A stretch of DNA of 32,110 nt from Candidatus Baltobacteraceae bacterium (GTDB taxonomy: Bacteria > Vulcanimicrobiota > Vulcanimicrobiia > Vulcanimicrobiales > Vulcanimicrobiaceae), in contig DASXEW010000002.1 of the NCBI GenBank assembly GCA_036489885.1, positions 1 through 32,110 on the forward strand, read 5' to 3'. The notes beneath the pieces are model-generated. The model was not told where the DNA came from, made no database searches, and was given only the letters and a program-made list of their open reading frames with translations. Shown here piece by piece: positions 1-8,448 of the stretch. Position 1 is the first letter of the stretch. Every line of letters begins with the position of its first letter. A program made the position numbers and the translations under genes.

Positions 1-135
1 CGGCGGGTCGGAGACCCACAGACTTATGCGCTACTGCACTGTTCAGTTTTCAAGGAACAAACCCTAACACCAGACCCACCTCGGGCCGGATCACTGACCG
101 CACCGATCAGGCGTGGCGTCAGAGTCACGACGAAC
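1..135 (-). other. Probable rRNA-operon leader running off the left edge
   Basis: Read on the minus strand, this stretch lies downstream of a good sigma-70-type promoter and carries a boxA-like element at 39-60. It also has a small hairpin at 5-17 (GGGTC, 3-nt loop, GACCC) before the window ends. No protein-coding frame is apparent. Leaders with boxA are typical of bacterial rRNA operons, so a 16S gene, or less likely another rRNA, is expected just beyond the edge. The rRNA gene itself is not visible, so this is inference. Confidence 0.55.
39..60 (-). promoter_or_regulatory. boxA-like antitermination element
   Basis: The minus strand reads TTGTTCCTTGAAAACTGAAC. This closely matches the TGYTCYTTGAAAACTGAACA form seen in rRNA leaders and 16S-23S spacers of Firmicutes and relatives, where NusB/NusE bind to prevent premature termination. 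The match is visible directly; the function is inferred from the motif and from the promoter upstream. Confidence 0.65.
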
Positions 136-164
136 AGAATACACCTCGGCCGCAATGAAGTCAA
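136..164 (-). promoter_or_regulatory. Sigma-70-type promoter, probably for an rRNA operon
   Basis: The minus strand has a -35 box TTGACT (164-159), exactly 17 bases of spacer, and a -10 box TATTCT (141-136). Transcription would run left into the boxA-containing leader. Upstream of the -35, at 184-217, lie three TGTGG-containing repeats. Both the near-consensus boxes and the context support a strong promoter. Confidence 0.6.
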
Positions 165-285
165 TTCGTCGGCGATGGAATTCTGTGGAAGCGATCTGTG
201 GATGCCCTGTGGGGAAATCGCGTTTCCCGGCCCCCGATTCTGCTTCTTCCTTATATAGAACGCCGGAGGGAAGCTAGGCGTCTCG

Positions 286-1860
286 CTAGCCGACCTTCCT
301 TGAGATTGCCTTGGCCTGTAAGAAGAGCAAGAGATAGTCGTAGCCCCCTGCCTTCGAGTCGGTCCCGCTCATGTTGAACCCGCCGAAGGGGTGCCCCCCG
401 ACCATTGCGCCGGTGGACTTCCTATTAAGGTAGAGGTTCCCGACGAAGAACTCGCCTGTGGCTCGTTCCAGCTTCTTCTCATCTTTTGAATAAACGCTCC
501 CGGTCAGGCCGAATTCGGTGTTGTTCGCGATCTCGAGGGCGTCGTCAAAATCCCGGGCCTTGATCACAGCGAGGACCGGACCGAAGATCTCTTCCTGGGC
601 GATCTTGGCCGTAGGAGCTACGTCGGCGATCATGGTCGGGGGGACATAGTAGCCCCCGTCGTTTTCGATCGGGTCGCCGCCGGCGAGCAGCCGGCCCTCT
701 CGTCTGCCGATCTCGACGTAGCCAAGGATGGACTTCTGTGCGCCCTCGTTGATTACCGGACCCATGTACGTCTCCGGCCGGGCCGGATCGCCCGTGGCAA
801 TCGTCCCGATCCGCTTGCGTAACCGCTCGACGAACTCGTCGTAGACCGGGGCCTCGACGATTGCGCGCGAGCACGCCGAACACTTCTGACCCTGGAACCC
901 GTAAGCCGAGACCGCGACGCCCTCGACGGCCTCCTCCAAATCAGCGTCTGCCGCGACGACGATCGAGTCCTTACCGCCCATCTCCGCGATGACGCGTTTG
1001 ATCCATTTTTGGCCGGGCTGCGTTTTCGCGGCGAGCTCGTTGATGTGCAAGCCGACTTCTTTGCTTCCGGTGAACGCGATGAAACGCGTCTTCGGATGCG
1101 CGACCAGCGCGTCGCCGATCGTACGTCCCGAGCCAGGAACGAAATTGACGACGCCCGGCGGCAAACCAACTTCGTGCAAGAGATCGACGAACACCGCGGC
1201 GATAACCGCCGCGTCGCTCGACGGTTTGAGCACAACTGTGTTGCCGGTGACAATTGCCGCCGTCGTCATTCCCGCCATAATTGCGAATGCGAAATTCCAC
1301 GGCGGTATGGCGATTCCGACGCCAAGTGGAATATAGCGCAGCACGTTCTGTTCACCGCTGATCGGAACGAGCGCCGGCGGCTTGTCATACCGCAATGCTT
1401 CGCGTCCGTAGAATTCCATGAAATCAATTGCTTCGGCCGTGTCCGCATCGGCTTCAGGCCAGCTCTTTCCGACTTCGAGTACGAGCAACGCATTGAAGTC
1501 ATCGCGACGCTGACGCACGAGATCGGCAGCGCGAAACAAGATTTCGGCGCGCTCTCGTGCGCTCGTATCTTTCCACGTCGCAAAGCGGCGGAACGCTGCT
1601 TCGACGGCTGCGCTCGCTTCGTCGAGCGATGCTGAGGCCACCTCACCGACTACTTGAGCCGGATGCGCCGGATTGATCGATCGAATCGTCGCCGGCGTCG
1701 AGATTTTCTTGCCGTCGATGACGAGCGGATAGCGGGTCCCGAGATGCTGTTTTGCACGCGCGAGCGCGGCCTCGAGTGATGCTCGATCCTTCGGATCTTT
1801 GAAATCACGGATCGCTTCGTTTTCGAAGGGGCCAACGGCCCGGACTGCAGTCGTCGTCAT
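286..1860 (-). CDS. pruA: L-glutamate gamma-semialdehyde dehydrogenase
   Basis: NAD(P)-dependent aldehyde dehydrogenase that oxidises glutamate-5-semialdehyde (P5C) to glutamate, the second step of proline and arginine catabolism in the cytoplasm. The 524-aa product matches the stand-alone RocA/PruA2 type and lacks a proline dehydrogenase domain. Visible motifs are the PPWNFAF oxyanion-site Asn (N189), FTGSKEVG (from residue 263), the general-base Glu in EMGGKDS (E293) and the catalytic Cys in GQKCSACS (C327). I chose the ATG at 1860 because AAGGAGGG lies 5 nt upstream; the frame is open further upstream but that part is Arg-rich and unlike the family. It is divergent from lhgO across about 65 bp. 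A weak inverted repeat (260-264/277-281) follows the TAG stop. Confidence 0.93.
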   Translation of the reverse strand: MTTTAVRAVGPFENEAIRDFKDPKDRASLEAALARAKQHLGTRYPLVIDGKKISTPATIRSINPAHPAQVVGEVASASLDEASAAVEAAFRRFATWKDTSARERAEILFRAADLVRQRRDDFNALLVLEVGKSWPEADADTAEAIDFMEFYGREALRYDKPPALVPISGEQNVLRYIPLGVGIAIPPWNFAFAIMAGMTTAAIVTGNTVVLKPSSDAAVIAAVFVDLLHEVGLPPGVVNFVPGSGRTIGDALVAHPKTRFIAFTGSKEVGLHINELAAKTQPGQKWIKRVIAEMGGKDSIVVAADADLEEAVEGVAVSAYGFQGQKCSACSRAIVEAPVYDEFVERLRKRIGTIATGDPARPETYMGPVINEGAQKSILGYVEIGRREGRLLAGGDPIENDGGYYVPPTMIADVAPTAKIAQEEIFGPVLAVIKARDFDDALEIANNTEFGLTGSVYSKDEKKLERATGEFFVGNLYLNRKSTGAMVGGHPFGGFNMSGTDSKAGGYDYLLLFLQAKAISRKVG

Positions 1861-1925
1861 ATGCGCCCTCCTTCTACCCACACGGGCAAAGTGCTCTGCG
1901 TCCAGTGCGGAGAAACGCCGCCTTC

Positions 1926-3152
1926 GTGAAGTACGATGTAGCCGTCGTCGGCGGCGGGATCGTCGGGCTGGCAACGTCCCGCGAACTGCTCCGGCGCTTC
2001 CCCGGCCTGCGCCTCGCCAATGTCGAGAAGGAAGCCGACTGGCACCGTCACCAGAGCGGTCACAACAGCGGCGTGATCCATTCCGGGATCTACTACAAGC
2101 CCGGCTCGCTCAAAGCAAAGCTGTGCGTCGAGGGGCGGCGCCTACTGTGGCGTTATTGCGACGAGCGTGGAATTCCGTACAAGGGCATCGGTAAACTGAT
2201 CCTCGCGACGGAAGAAAACGAGATCCCGCGCTTGATGGATCTCTTCGAGCGCGGCAAGCAAAACGACGTCGAAAATCTCGAACTGCTCGATGCGGCACAG
2301 ATCAATGAACGCGAGCCGCACGCACGGGGGGTGCGCGCGATCTTCTCGCCGGTCACCGGCATCGTCGATTATCGTGTCGTCGCGCACGCGTATGCCGACG
2401 ACGTCCGTGCGATGGGTGGCGAATTATTTCTCTCGCGCGAAGTCACCGGTGTGTCGCGCCGCAATGGAACGACGGTCCTCGAGTCACCGGCCGGTGAGAT
2501 CGAGGCCGGCGCGGCAATCACGTGCGCCGGACTCTATTCCGACAAACTCGCACGAATGACAGGCGGCGCGCGCGATCCCAAGATCGTCCCGTTCCGCGGC
2601 GACTATCTTATCCTGCGCCCCGAGAAACGCTATCTCGTCAAAGGCAACATCTATCCGGTTCCCGATCCTGCCTTTCCGTTTCTCGGCGTACACTTCACAC
2701 CACGCATGGACGGTGAGGTCTGGCTCGGTCCGAACGCCGTTCTCGCATTTGCGCGCGAAGGCTATCGCTTCTCGGATATCAACCCCAGAGAGCTGATCGA
2801 TGCCGTCGCATATCCGGGTTTCCTAAAGCTCGCGATGAAGTTCTGGCAAACCGGCGCCGGCGAGATGTACCGCGATTTGAATCGGACGGCATACGTGAAA
2901 GCACTGCAACGCTACATCCCTGAGCTCGTGCCCCAAGATTGCTTGCCGGGTCCCTCCGGTGTTCGCGCGCAGGCCATGAGCGCCGACGGTTCGCTCATCG
3001 ACGATTTCGTGTTCGACGGCGCCGAAGGAATCGTACACGTGCGCAATGCCCCCTCACCCGGCGCTACCTCGTCACTCGCAATCGCACGGTACGTCGCCGA
3101 CGAAGCCGAGCGGCGTTTCAATCTCTCCTCGCCGACAAAGATACCAACATGA
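1926..3152 (+). CDS. lhgO: L-2-hydroxyglutarate oxidase / dehydrogenase (FAD)
   Basis: FAD-dependent oxidase of the DAO superfamily that converts L-2-hydroxyglutarate to 2-oxoglutarate, a metabolite-repair or lysine/glutarate catabolism step. The N-terminal dinucleotide-binding motif VVGGGIVGLATS is followed by the LhgO signature HQSGHNSGVIHSGIYY and KPGSLKAKLC. Later segments (PFRGDY, FLGVHFT, GPNAVLAF, GVRAQA, LIDDFVF) also match the family. Length (408 aa) is normal. The GTG at 1926 gives the usual start just before the FAD motif, with GGAG at 1909-1912; an upstream in-frame GTG at 1905 is possible but has no clear ribosome-binding site. The stop overlaps the next gene as ATGA, suggesting coupled translation. 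Confidence 0.9.
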   Translation: MKYDVAVVGGGIVGLATSRELLRRFPGLRLANVEKEADWHRHQSGHNSGVIHSGIYYKPGSLKAKLCVEGRRLLWRYCDERGIPYKGIGKLILATEENEIPRLMDLFERGKQNDVENLELLDAAQINEREPHARGVRAIFSPVTGIVDYRVVAHAYADDVRAMGGELFLSREVTGVSRRNGTTVLESPAGEIEAGAAITCAGLYSDKLARMTGGARDPKIVPFRGDYLILRPEKRYLVKGNIYPVPDPAFPFLGVHFTPRMDGEVWLGPNAVLAFAREGYRFSDINPRELIDAVAYPGFLKLAMKFWQTGAGEMYRDLNRTAYVKALQRYIPELVPQDCLPGPSGVRAQAMSADGSLIDDFVFDGAEGIVHVRNAPSPGATSSLAIARYVADEAERRFNLSSPTKIPT

Positions 3153-3979
3153 ATCTTTTCGTAGAAGCCGACTGGCTTGCCGCGCACCTTAGTGATCCGG
3201 ACATCGTCATCGTCGATACGCGCAGCACGCCGCACGGTGCGCCGGGCCAAGTTCTCGAAAGCGGACGCGACCAATACGCCAAGGGCCACATCCCGGGCGC
3301 GATTTTCCTCGACTATGCCGAAGATCTGCACGATCTCGCTACGCCGTATGCGGCACGCGTCGCACCACCGGAGCGTTTTGCGGAAGTCGTCGGGAAAGCC
3401 GGCATCGGGGACCGCACGCGCGTCATCGCGTACGACGAAGGCAACGTTTCCTATGCGGCACGCATGGTCTGGATGCTTCGCTACTACGGACATGACGATG
3501 CATCGATCTTGGCCGGCGGGATTCGCGATTGGCTTGCGGCCGGTCAAGCGCTCGTGCGCGACGTACCCACGCTTGCACCGCAAGCCTTTACACCCAAAGT
3601 GCGGCCCGAATTGCGCGCCAGCAAAGACGAGGTGCTCTCCGTCGCACACGGCCCGAGCGAGGCTCAGCTGATCGAGACGCAGCGCGACGGAACGTACGCA
3701 ATGCGCGACGTCGACATCAAAGGCGCACGCCGGCTTTCGGGTTCGGCGCTGCTCGAAGACGCACGCGGCGGAAGGATTGCGTCAGCGCAGCGCTTGCAAG
3801 AGCTAACGCGCGGCCTCGATCCCAACAAGCGCACGATCGTATCGTGCGGAAGCGGCGTCGCCGCATCCGGTTCGTATCTGGCGCTACTCGAAGCCGGTTT
3901 TACGGATGTGGCAGTCTACGATGGCTCCTGGATGGAGTGGAGCCACGACAAGCTTCCGACCGTTCCGAAGAAGAGCTAG
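3149..3979 (+). CDS. sseA: Tandem-rhodanese sulfurtransferase, mercaptopyruvate-type
   Basis: Two-domain rhodanese that moves sulfane sulfur to thiol acceptors or cyanide. The 276-aa product has an inactive N-terminal rhodanese domain (VDTRS near the start, then GHIPGA) and a C-terminal domain with the active-site loop CGSGVAAS. The catalytic residue is Cys233. A CGSGV loop is typical of 3-mercaptopyruvate sulfurtransferases, whereas thiosulfate enzymes usually have CRxG, so the mercaptopyruvate type is preferred. The ATG at 3149 overlaps the lhgO stop by 4 nt, so the two genes form an operon. It converges on trpA with only 3 nt between the stop codons. Confidence 0.85.
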   Translation: MNLFVEADWLAAHLSDPDIVIVDTRSTPHGAPGQVLESGRDQYAKGHIPGAIFLDYAEDLHDLATPYAARVAPPERFAEVVGKAGIGDRTRVIAYDEGNVSYAARMVWMLRYYGHDDASILAGGIRDWLAAGQALVRDVPTLAPQAFTPKVRPELRASKDEVLSVAHGPSEAQLIETQRDGTYAMRDVDIKGARRLSGSALLEDARGGRIASAQRLQELTRGLDPNKRTIVSCGSGVAASGSYLALLEAGFTDVAVYDGSWMEWSHDKLPTVPKKS

Positions 3980-3984
3980 CTTCT
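3969..3984. other. Short inverted repeat at convergent stop codons
   Basis: AGAAG, six bases and CTTCT form a 5-bp inverted repeat spanning the sulfurtransferase stop and the trpA stop. No T-run follows on either strand, so it would be a weak bidirectional terminator at best. Confidence 0.25.
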
Positions 3985-4801
3985 AAGTCGCGCTCGCGGC
4001 AGCCGCCGGCGCGCGCTTGCAGGCGAGACGTAACAAACGCACCAGCCGTGTCGCAGCAGCCGCAGCATTGGGTGCACCTTTTGCGGAGGCGTACGCGTCA
4101 ACGATTGCACTGCCCACGATCACGCCGTCCGCGTAATCGCGAACTGCGACGATGTGCGGGGCTTTACTGATTCCGAAGCCTGCTGCGATCGGGCGTCCCG
4201 TCATCTTGCGCAGCTTCTCCAACTGTGCGCGCACCGCGCTCGTATCGGGCGCGTCCTTCGCACCCGTGACGCCGAGCCGCGAGACCAGATACGTAAACCC
4301 TTCGCTATCGCTCGCGATCTTGCGCATCCGTTCGTCCGGAGTGGTTGGTGAAACGAGCATCGGCATGATAAGGCCGTTCTTGCGGATAACTTCGCGAATC
4401 GGATCGAGTTCTTCGAGCGGAACGTCGGGAATGATCACGCCCACCGCGCCGTAACGTTTCGCGCCCATTGCGAACTTCTCGAGGCCATATTGCAGGATCG
4501 GATTTATATACGTGAAGAGCAGGACCGGAGCTTTTGTCTGTCCGACGAGGCGCATTACACCGTCGATAGTCGCTCCGGACGCGATCGCGCGCTGACTGCC
4601 GGCGGCGATCGTCGGACCGTCCGCAAGCGGATCTCCGTACGGAATCCCGAGCTCGACGATGTCAACGCCGGCTTCGACGACCGCGTCGATGACGGCGCGG
4701 CTCGTTTCCATGTCGGGATCGCCTGCGACGACATAACCGATCAGCGCGCAGCGGTCGTCCTTCTTTGCCTTTGCGAAAGCCTCGTCGAGTGCAGTTGCCA
4801 T
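3983..4801 (-). CDS. trpA: Tryptophan synthase alpha chain
   Basis: Alpha subunit of tryptophan synthase. It cleaves indole-3-glycerol phosphate to indole and glyceraldehyde-3-phosphate and passes indole to TrpB. The 272-aa TIM barrel shows the family motif VELGIPYGDPLADGPT with the catalytic pair Glu50 and Asp61 (Glu49/Asp60 in Salmonella). The conserved GFGIS and GSAIVDAY phosphate-site segments come later. The C-terminus ends in a short Ala/Lys-rich tail. Its ATG shares one base with the trpB stop (TAATG). It is the last gene of the trp operon. Confidence 0.96.
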   Translation of the reverse strand: MATALDEAFAKAKKDDRCALIGYVVAGDPDMETSRAVIDAVVEAGVDIVELGIPYGDPLADGPTIAAGSQRAIASGATIDGVMRLVGQTKAPVLLFTYINPILQYGLEKFAMGAKRYGAVGVIIPDVPLEELDPIREVIRKNGLIMPMLVSPTTPDERMRKIASDSEGFTYLVSRLGVTGAKDAPDTSAVRAQLEKLRKMTGRPIAAGFGISKAPHIVAVRDYADGVIVGSAIVDAYASAKGAPNAAAAATRLVRLLRLACKRAPAAAASAT

Positions 4802-6009
4802 TACGCGGGCACCGCTTCCGTGAACATCGCTTCAGCTTCGGCTTTTTCGATTTGCGTGACGTCTTTGTCACCACGTCCGCTCAAGTTGACCACGATCAGC
4901 GCCTCCTCGCCCCGTTCCTTTGCAAGCTTCTCTGCGTACGCAAGCGCGTGCGCCGATTCGAGCGCCGGAATGATTCCCTCCATGCTCGCGCACGCTTTGA
5001 ACGCAGCAATTGCCTCTGCGTCCGTGACGGCGACGTACTTTGCGCGACCGCTGTCTTTCAAAAACGCATGCTCGGGACCGACGCCCGGATAGTCTAAACC
5101 CGCGCTGACCGAATGCGTCGGCCGCACCTGGCCCTCGTTCGTTTGAAGCAAATACGAGCGCGACCCATGCAGCACGCCGATCGAGCCGGCCGCGAGTGCA
5201 GCCGCGTTCTCGGGCGTATTTAGTCCCTTACCGGCGGCCTCGACGCCCCACAAGTTCACGTTGCGGTCGTCAATGAATGCCGTGAAGATTCCCATCGCAT
5301 TACTGCCGCCACCGACGCAGGCTATGATGTCGCTCGGCAGGCGGCCGAACTTGCCTTGACATTGGACGCGCACTTCATCGCCGATGATGCGTTGAAATTC
5401 GCGAACCATGAACGGATACGGGTGCGCACCGACGACGCTTCCGATCACGTAGAAGGTGTCATCGCATTGTGATGCCCAGACGCGAAACGCTTCGTTCGTT
5501 GCATCTTTGAGCGTCTGAGTCCCACCCGTTACTTCATGAACCGTTGCGCCTAAGAGACGCATCACGTAAACATTGAGCGCTTGTCGCTCGACGTCGACGG
5601 CTCCCATGTAGACGTCGACGGGAAGGCCCAGCTTCGCGCCGATCGTCGCAACCGCAACGCCGTGTTGTCCGGCTCCCGTTTCTGCGATCAAGTGCGTCTT
5701 GCCCATGCGCTTCGCCAGAAGCGCTTGCCCGATCGTGTTATTGACTTTGTGCGCGCCGGTGTGATTGAGATCTTCGCGCTTGAAGACGATCGTAGCGGAG
5801 CGCGGTTGCGCGAAACGCTTTGCAGTCGTTATTGGTGACGGTCTCCCGACGTACTCGCTGAGTAGTCCGTGAAACTCATCCCAAAACGACGGATCGGCAA
5901 ATGCTTCCGACATTGCGGCTTCGACGTCCGCGAGCGGTTTGACGAGAACTTCGGGCACCCATCGTCCACCGAATTCGCCGAAGTATCCGCGCTCGTCAGG
6001 CTTGTGCAT
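4801..6009 (-). CDS. trpB: Tryptophan synthase beta chain
   Basis: PLP enzyme that condenses indole with L-serine to form tryptophan. The 402-aa product begins with the usual [10 protein letters not shown] segment. It carries the PLP lysine in HTGAHKVNN (Lys88), the catalytic Glu in AETGAGQHG and the phosphate-binding loop GGGSNAMG. Length is normal for the TrpB1 type that pairs with TrpA. Its ATG lies inside the end of trpF (14-nt overlap), and its stop overlaps trpA. Confidence 0.97.
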   Translation of the reverse strand: MHKPDERGYFGEFGGRWVPEVLVKPLADVEAAMSEAFADPSFWDEFHGLLSEYVGRPSPITTAKRFAQPRSATIVFKREDLNHTGAHKVNNTIGQALLAKRMGKTHLIAETGAGQHGVAVATIGAKLGLPVDVYMGAVDVERQALNVYVMRLLGATVHEVTGGTQTLKDATNEAFRVWASQCDDTFYVIGSVVGAHPYPFMVREFQRIIGDEVRVQCQGKFGRLPSDIIACVGGGSNAMGIFTAFIDDRNVNLWGVEAAGKGLNTPENAAALAAGSIGVLHGSRSYLLQTNEGQVRPTHSVSAGLDYPGVGPEHAFLKDSGRAKYVAVTDAEAIAAFKACASMEGIIPALESAHALAYAEKLAKERGEEALIVVNLSGRGDKDVTQIEKAEAEAMFTEAVPA

Positions 6010-6628
6010 CTGCCTCCCTCACCGCGCGTACGAACGCGCGAACCTTTGTTTCATCTTTCCGGCCGCCGGTTTCGACCCCGGACCTAACGTCAACCGCATT
6101 CGGCCTCAACAGCCGAACGCATTCGCCGACGTTTTCGGCCGTAAGGCCGCCTGAAACTGCAAAGAAAGCGGGCTTTGACGCCTGGACGAGGTCTGACCAA
6201 GCAAGTGTGACCCCGGTCCCACCGCGTTTGTTCGGATGCCACGCGTCAAAAAGCGGAATCCCACGGATGTATTCGCCGGCGCGTGCAAACTGCCGGGCGT
6301 CTCCCTCAGGCCCCCCGAGGTGCAGTGCTTTTAGGTACACCGAATTTGCGAGGCGTTCACAAAGCGCGGGCGGCTCCTCGCCACTAAACTGAAGCCGAAT
6401 TCCCGGAATCGCCGTCTGAGCTTCTCGTACAACCGCCTCGCTCGGATCGACGAACACGCCGAAGATCGCAGCGAACGGCGGGAGACGCGAAGCGACGCGG
6501 GCGGCGACGTCGATTGAGACTTGCCGATCGCTCGGGGCGAAAATGAATCCGATCGCGTCGGCACCGGCGTCGAGCGCCAGCGCGGCATCGTCATAGGATG
6601 CACAGCCGCAGATCTTGATGCGTGTCAG
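5996..6628 (-). CDS. trpF: Phosphoribosylanthranilate isomerase, apparent CTG start
   Basis: Isomerises N-(5-phosphoribosyl)anthranilate to CdRP, the third step of the tryptophan pathway. The conserved N-terminal strand IKICGC, with catalytic Cys7, is encoded upstream of the first GTG (6457). No ATG, GTG or TTG lies in frame between 6457 and the end of trpC. The best start is therefore CTG at 6628-6626, which overlaps the trpC stop as CTGA, the same geometry as the ATGA and GTGA junctions elsewhere here. That gives 210 aa, the normal length. The general acid is Asp128 in PLFDAW, followed by the phosphate-site GGTGVTLAW. Starting at 6457 would delete 57 essential residues. Confidence 0.85.
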   Translation of the reverse strand: MTRIKICGCASYDDAALALDAGADAIGFIFAPSDRQVSIDVAARVASRLPPFAAIFGVFVDPSEAVVREAQTAIPGIRLQFSGEEPPALCERLANSVYLKALHLGGPEGDARQFARAGEYIRGIPLFDAWHPNKRGGTGVTLAWSDLVQASKPAFFAVSGGLTAENVGECVRLLRPNAVDVRSGVETGGRKDETKVRAFVRAVREADAQA

Positions 6629-7428
6629 TGGAGTGCCGGGACCGCCTTGATTCCACCGATGAGCTCGGCCGGATCGGCCGCACGCATCAGCGTTTCACCG
6701 ATCAAGAATCCTCGCGCTCCGGCGGCGATCAGCTGGCGCGTATCTTCGGCTGAATTAATGCCGCTTTCGCTGATCGCGAGAACGCCCGCAGGCACGTGCG
6801 GCAGTAACTCCTCCGCTACAGCAAGATTCGTTTCGAACGTCCGTAGGTCACGCGTGTTGATGCCAAGCAGCGTCGCGCCGGCCGAGAGCGACCGCTCCAG
6901 CTCGCGCTCGTCGTGAATCTCGACGAGCACGTCCATCTGCCAGCGGTGCGCTTCACGCATGAGCATCGCAAGCGTCGCATCGTCGATTCCGGAGACGATT
7001 GCGAGAATTGCATCGGCACCATATGCCGCGGATTGCGCCACTTGATAAGGATCATTCAAGAAATCTTTGCGCAGGATCGGAAGCGCAGCCGCATCGCGAG
7101 CCTGATCGAGGTATGCGAGGTCGCCGAGAAAGTGATCCGTTTCGGTGAGCACGCTGATGGCATCGGCGCCCGCTTTTGCGTAACGCTCTGAGACGGCAGC
7201 AGGATCGAGATCGCGAACGATCAGACCGCGGGAGGGCGAGGCACGCTTGATCTCTGCGACGATCGCAGGTCCTCGTGAACGCTCGAGCGCACCGCGAAAC
7301 GAACGCCGTGCATGCATGCGCGATTCCGCGCGCGCCTCGACGCGCTCCAGCGGTTCGGCTTTGCGTTCTCGTTCGAGAACGGCAGCCTTCGACGCGTAAA
7401 GCTTGGCAAGAATATCGGTGTTGGTCAT
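6625..7428 (-). CDS. trpC: Indole-3-glycerol phosphate synthase
   Basis: Converts CdRP to indole-3-glycerol phosphate in tryptophan synthesis. The 267-aa TIM barrel shows IVAEIKRASPSRG with catalytic Lys61, then LRKDFLNDPYQ, EIHDERELE, GINTRDLRTFE and the SESGI segment before the C-terminal phosphate site. It is a stand-alone enzyme, not fused to TrpF as in E. coli. The ATG directly abuts the trpD TAG stop, and the TGA stop overlaps the trpF CTG. Confidence 0.96.
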   Translation of the reverse strand: MTNTDILAKLYASKAAVLERERKAEPLERVEARAESRMHARRSFRGALERSRGPAIVAEIKRASPSRGLIVRDLDPAAVSERYAKAGADAISVLTETDHFLGDLAYLDQARDAAALPILRKDFLNDPYQVAQSAAYGADAILAIVSGIDDATLAMLMREAHRWQMDVLVEIHDERELERSLSAGATLLGINTRDLRTFETNLAVAEELLPHVPAGVLAISESGINSAEDTRQLIAAGARGFLIGETLMRAADPAELIGGIKAVPALH

Positions 7429-8448
7429 CTATGCAAACTCCATTTGTGGACGGCTACGAAGCGCGTCCAACGCTCGAAGAGCATTCCCCTCAGAGATAGT
7501 GTTACGGGCAAGAACCAGACCCTCGTCAATCGAACCGGCACGCCCCGCAACGACGAATCCGAGCGCCGCGTTCAGGCAGACGACGTCAGACCTCGGGGAG
7601 AGCTCGCCCCCGAGAATCGCCAGCAGCGCTTGGGCGTTTGCGCGCGCATCGCCGCCGCGTAACTGCTCGAGCGAGGCGGAAACGCCGTAGTCGCCTGGGA
7701 TCAGCATCCACTCGCGCGCTCCGGCGCTATCGAATTGATACACCCGCGTCGGCACATCGCCCGCAATCTCGTCCAAACCGTTAGTCCCGTGGACGATTGC
7801 CCCGGCTGCTGAGCCCAATTCACGCAGCGCTTCGCCAAAGAGCGCTACCCAGTGCTCGACCGGGACACCGATCACCTGACGCTTCGCGCGCGCGGGGTTC
7901 GTGAGCGGCCCAAGCATGTTGAAAATCGTTCTTACTCGGAGCTCGCTGCGGATGGGGCCGATTGCCCGCATGGCCGGATGGTAGTGTTGCGCAAAAAGAA
8001 ATGCGACGTTGTGCTCCTTGAGCTGCCGGGCGGCTTCTTCGGGTGAAGCGCCGATGTGGACGCCGACGGCTTCCAAGACGTCCGCGCTCCCGCAACTGCT
8101 CGACGTTGCCCGGTTCCCATGTTTTGCCACGCGAAGTCCGGCGCCGGCCAAGATGAAGGCCACTGCAGTCGAGATGTTGATGGTGCCCGCCGCATCGCCG
8201 CCGGTTCCGCAGACGTCGACCACGTCCAGATCGTGCGGCACCTGTAAGCTGCGTGCGCGCATTGCGCGTGCTGCGCCGACGATCTCGGATACGGATTCAC
8301 CTTTGGTCGCGAGCGCCGCAACGAATGCGGACGCCTGTACCGCCGTGATCTTCTCGTCCATGATTGCGCCGAAGATCTCGGTCATTTGCTCGGCACTCAG
8401 ATCCTCGTGCCGGATGACTTGCCGCAGCAGCTCGCTGAAATTCCTCAC
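7429..8448 (-). CDS. trpD: Anthranilate phosphoribosyltransferase
   Basis: Transfers phosphoribose from PRPP to anthranilate, the second dedicated step of tryptophan synthesis. The 339-aa product has the PRPP-binding loop VCGTGGD (residues 79-85), the NIST motif, and the KHGNR...CGSADVLEA segment from residue 109 that contacts anthranilate and PRPP. The GTG start at 8448 is chosen because it gives the canonical N-terminus (RNFSELLRQV) and overlaps the trpG stop as GTGA. The frame is open for 60 codons upstream but there it lies within trpG. It is not fused to TrpG. Confidence 0.95.
   Translation of the reverse strand: MRNFSELLRQVIRHEDLSAEQMTEIFGAIMDEKITAVQASAFVAALATKGESVSEIVGAARAMRARSLQVPHDLDVVDVCGTGGDAAGTINISTAVAFILAGAGLRVAKHGNRATSSSCGSADVLEAVGVHIGASPEEAARQLKEHNVAFLFAQHYHPAMRAIGPIRSELRVRTIFNMLGPLTNPARAKRQVIGVPVEHWVALFGEALRELGSAAGAIVHGTNGLDEIAGDVPTRVYQFDSAGAREWMLIPGDYGVSASLEQLRGGDARANAQALLAILGGELSPRSDVVCLNAALGFVVAGRAGSIDEGLVLARNTISEGNALRALDALRSRPQMEFA

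Noticed and set aside
1009-1635. Long plus-strand open frame antisense to pruA
   Set aside because: It mirrors pruA codons, has no ribosome-binding site or recognisable family, and is typical of shadow frames in GC-rich DNA.
7429-8448. TrpD active-site loop with SSSCGSAD in place of the common SSKSGSAD
   Set aside because: The Lys-to-Ser and Ser-to-Cys changes fall in a loop that varies among TrpD proteins, so I do not regard them as loss of function.
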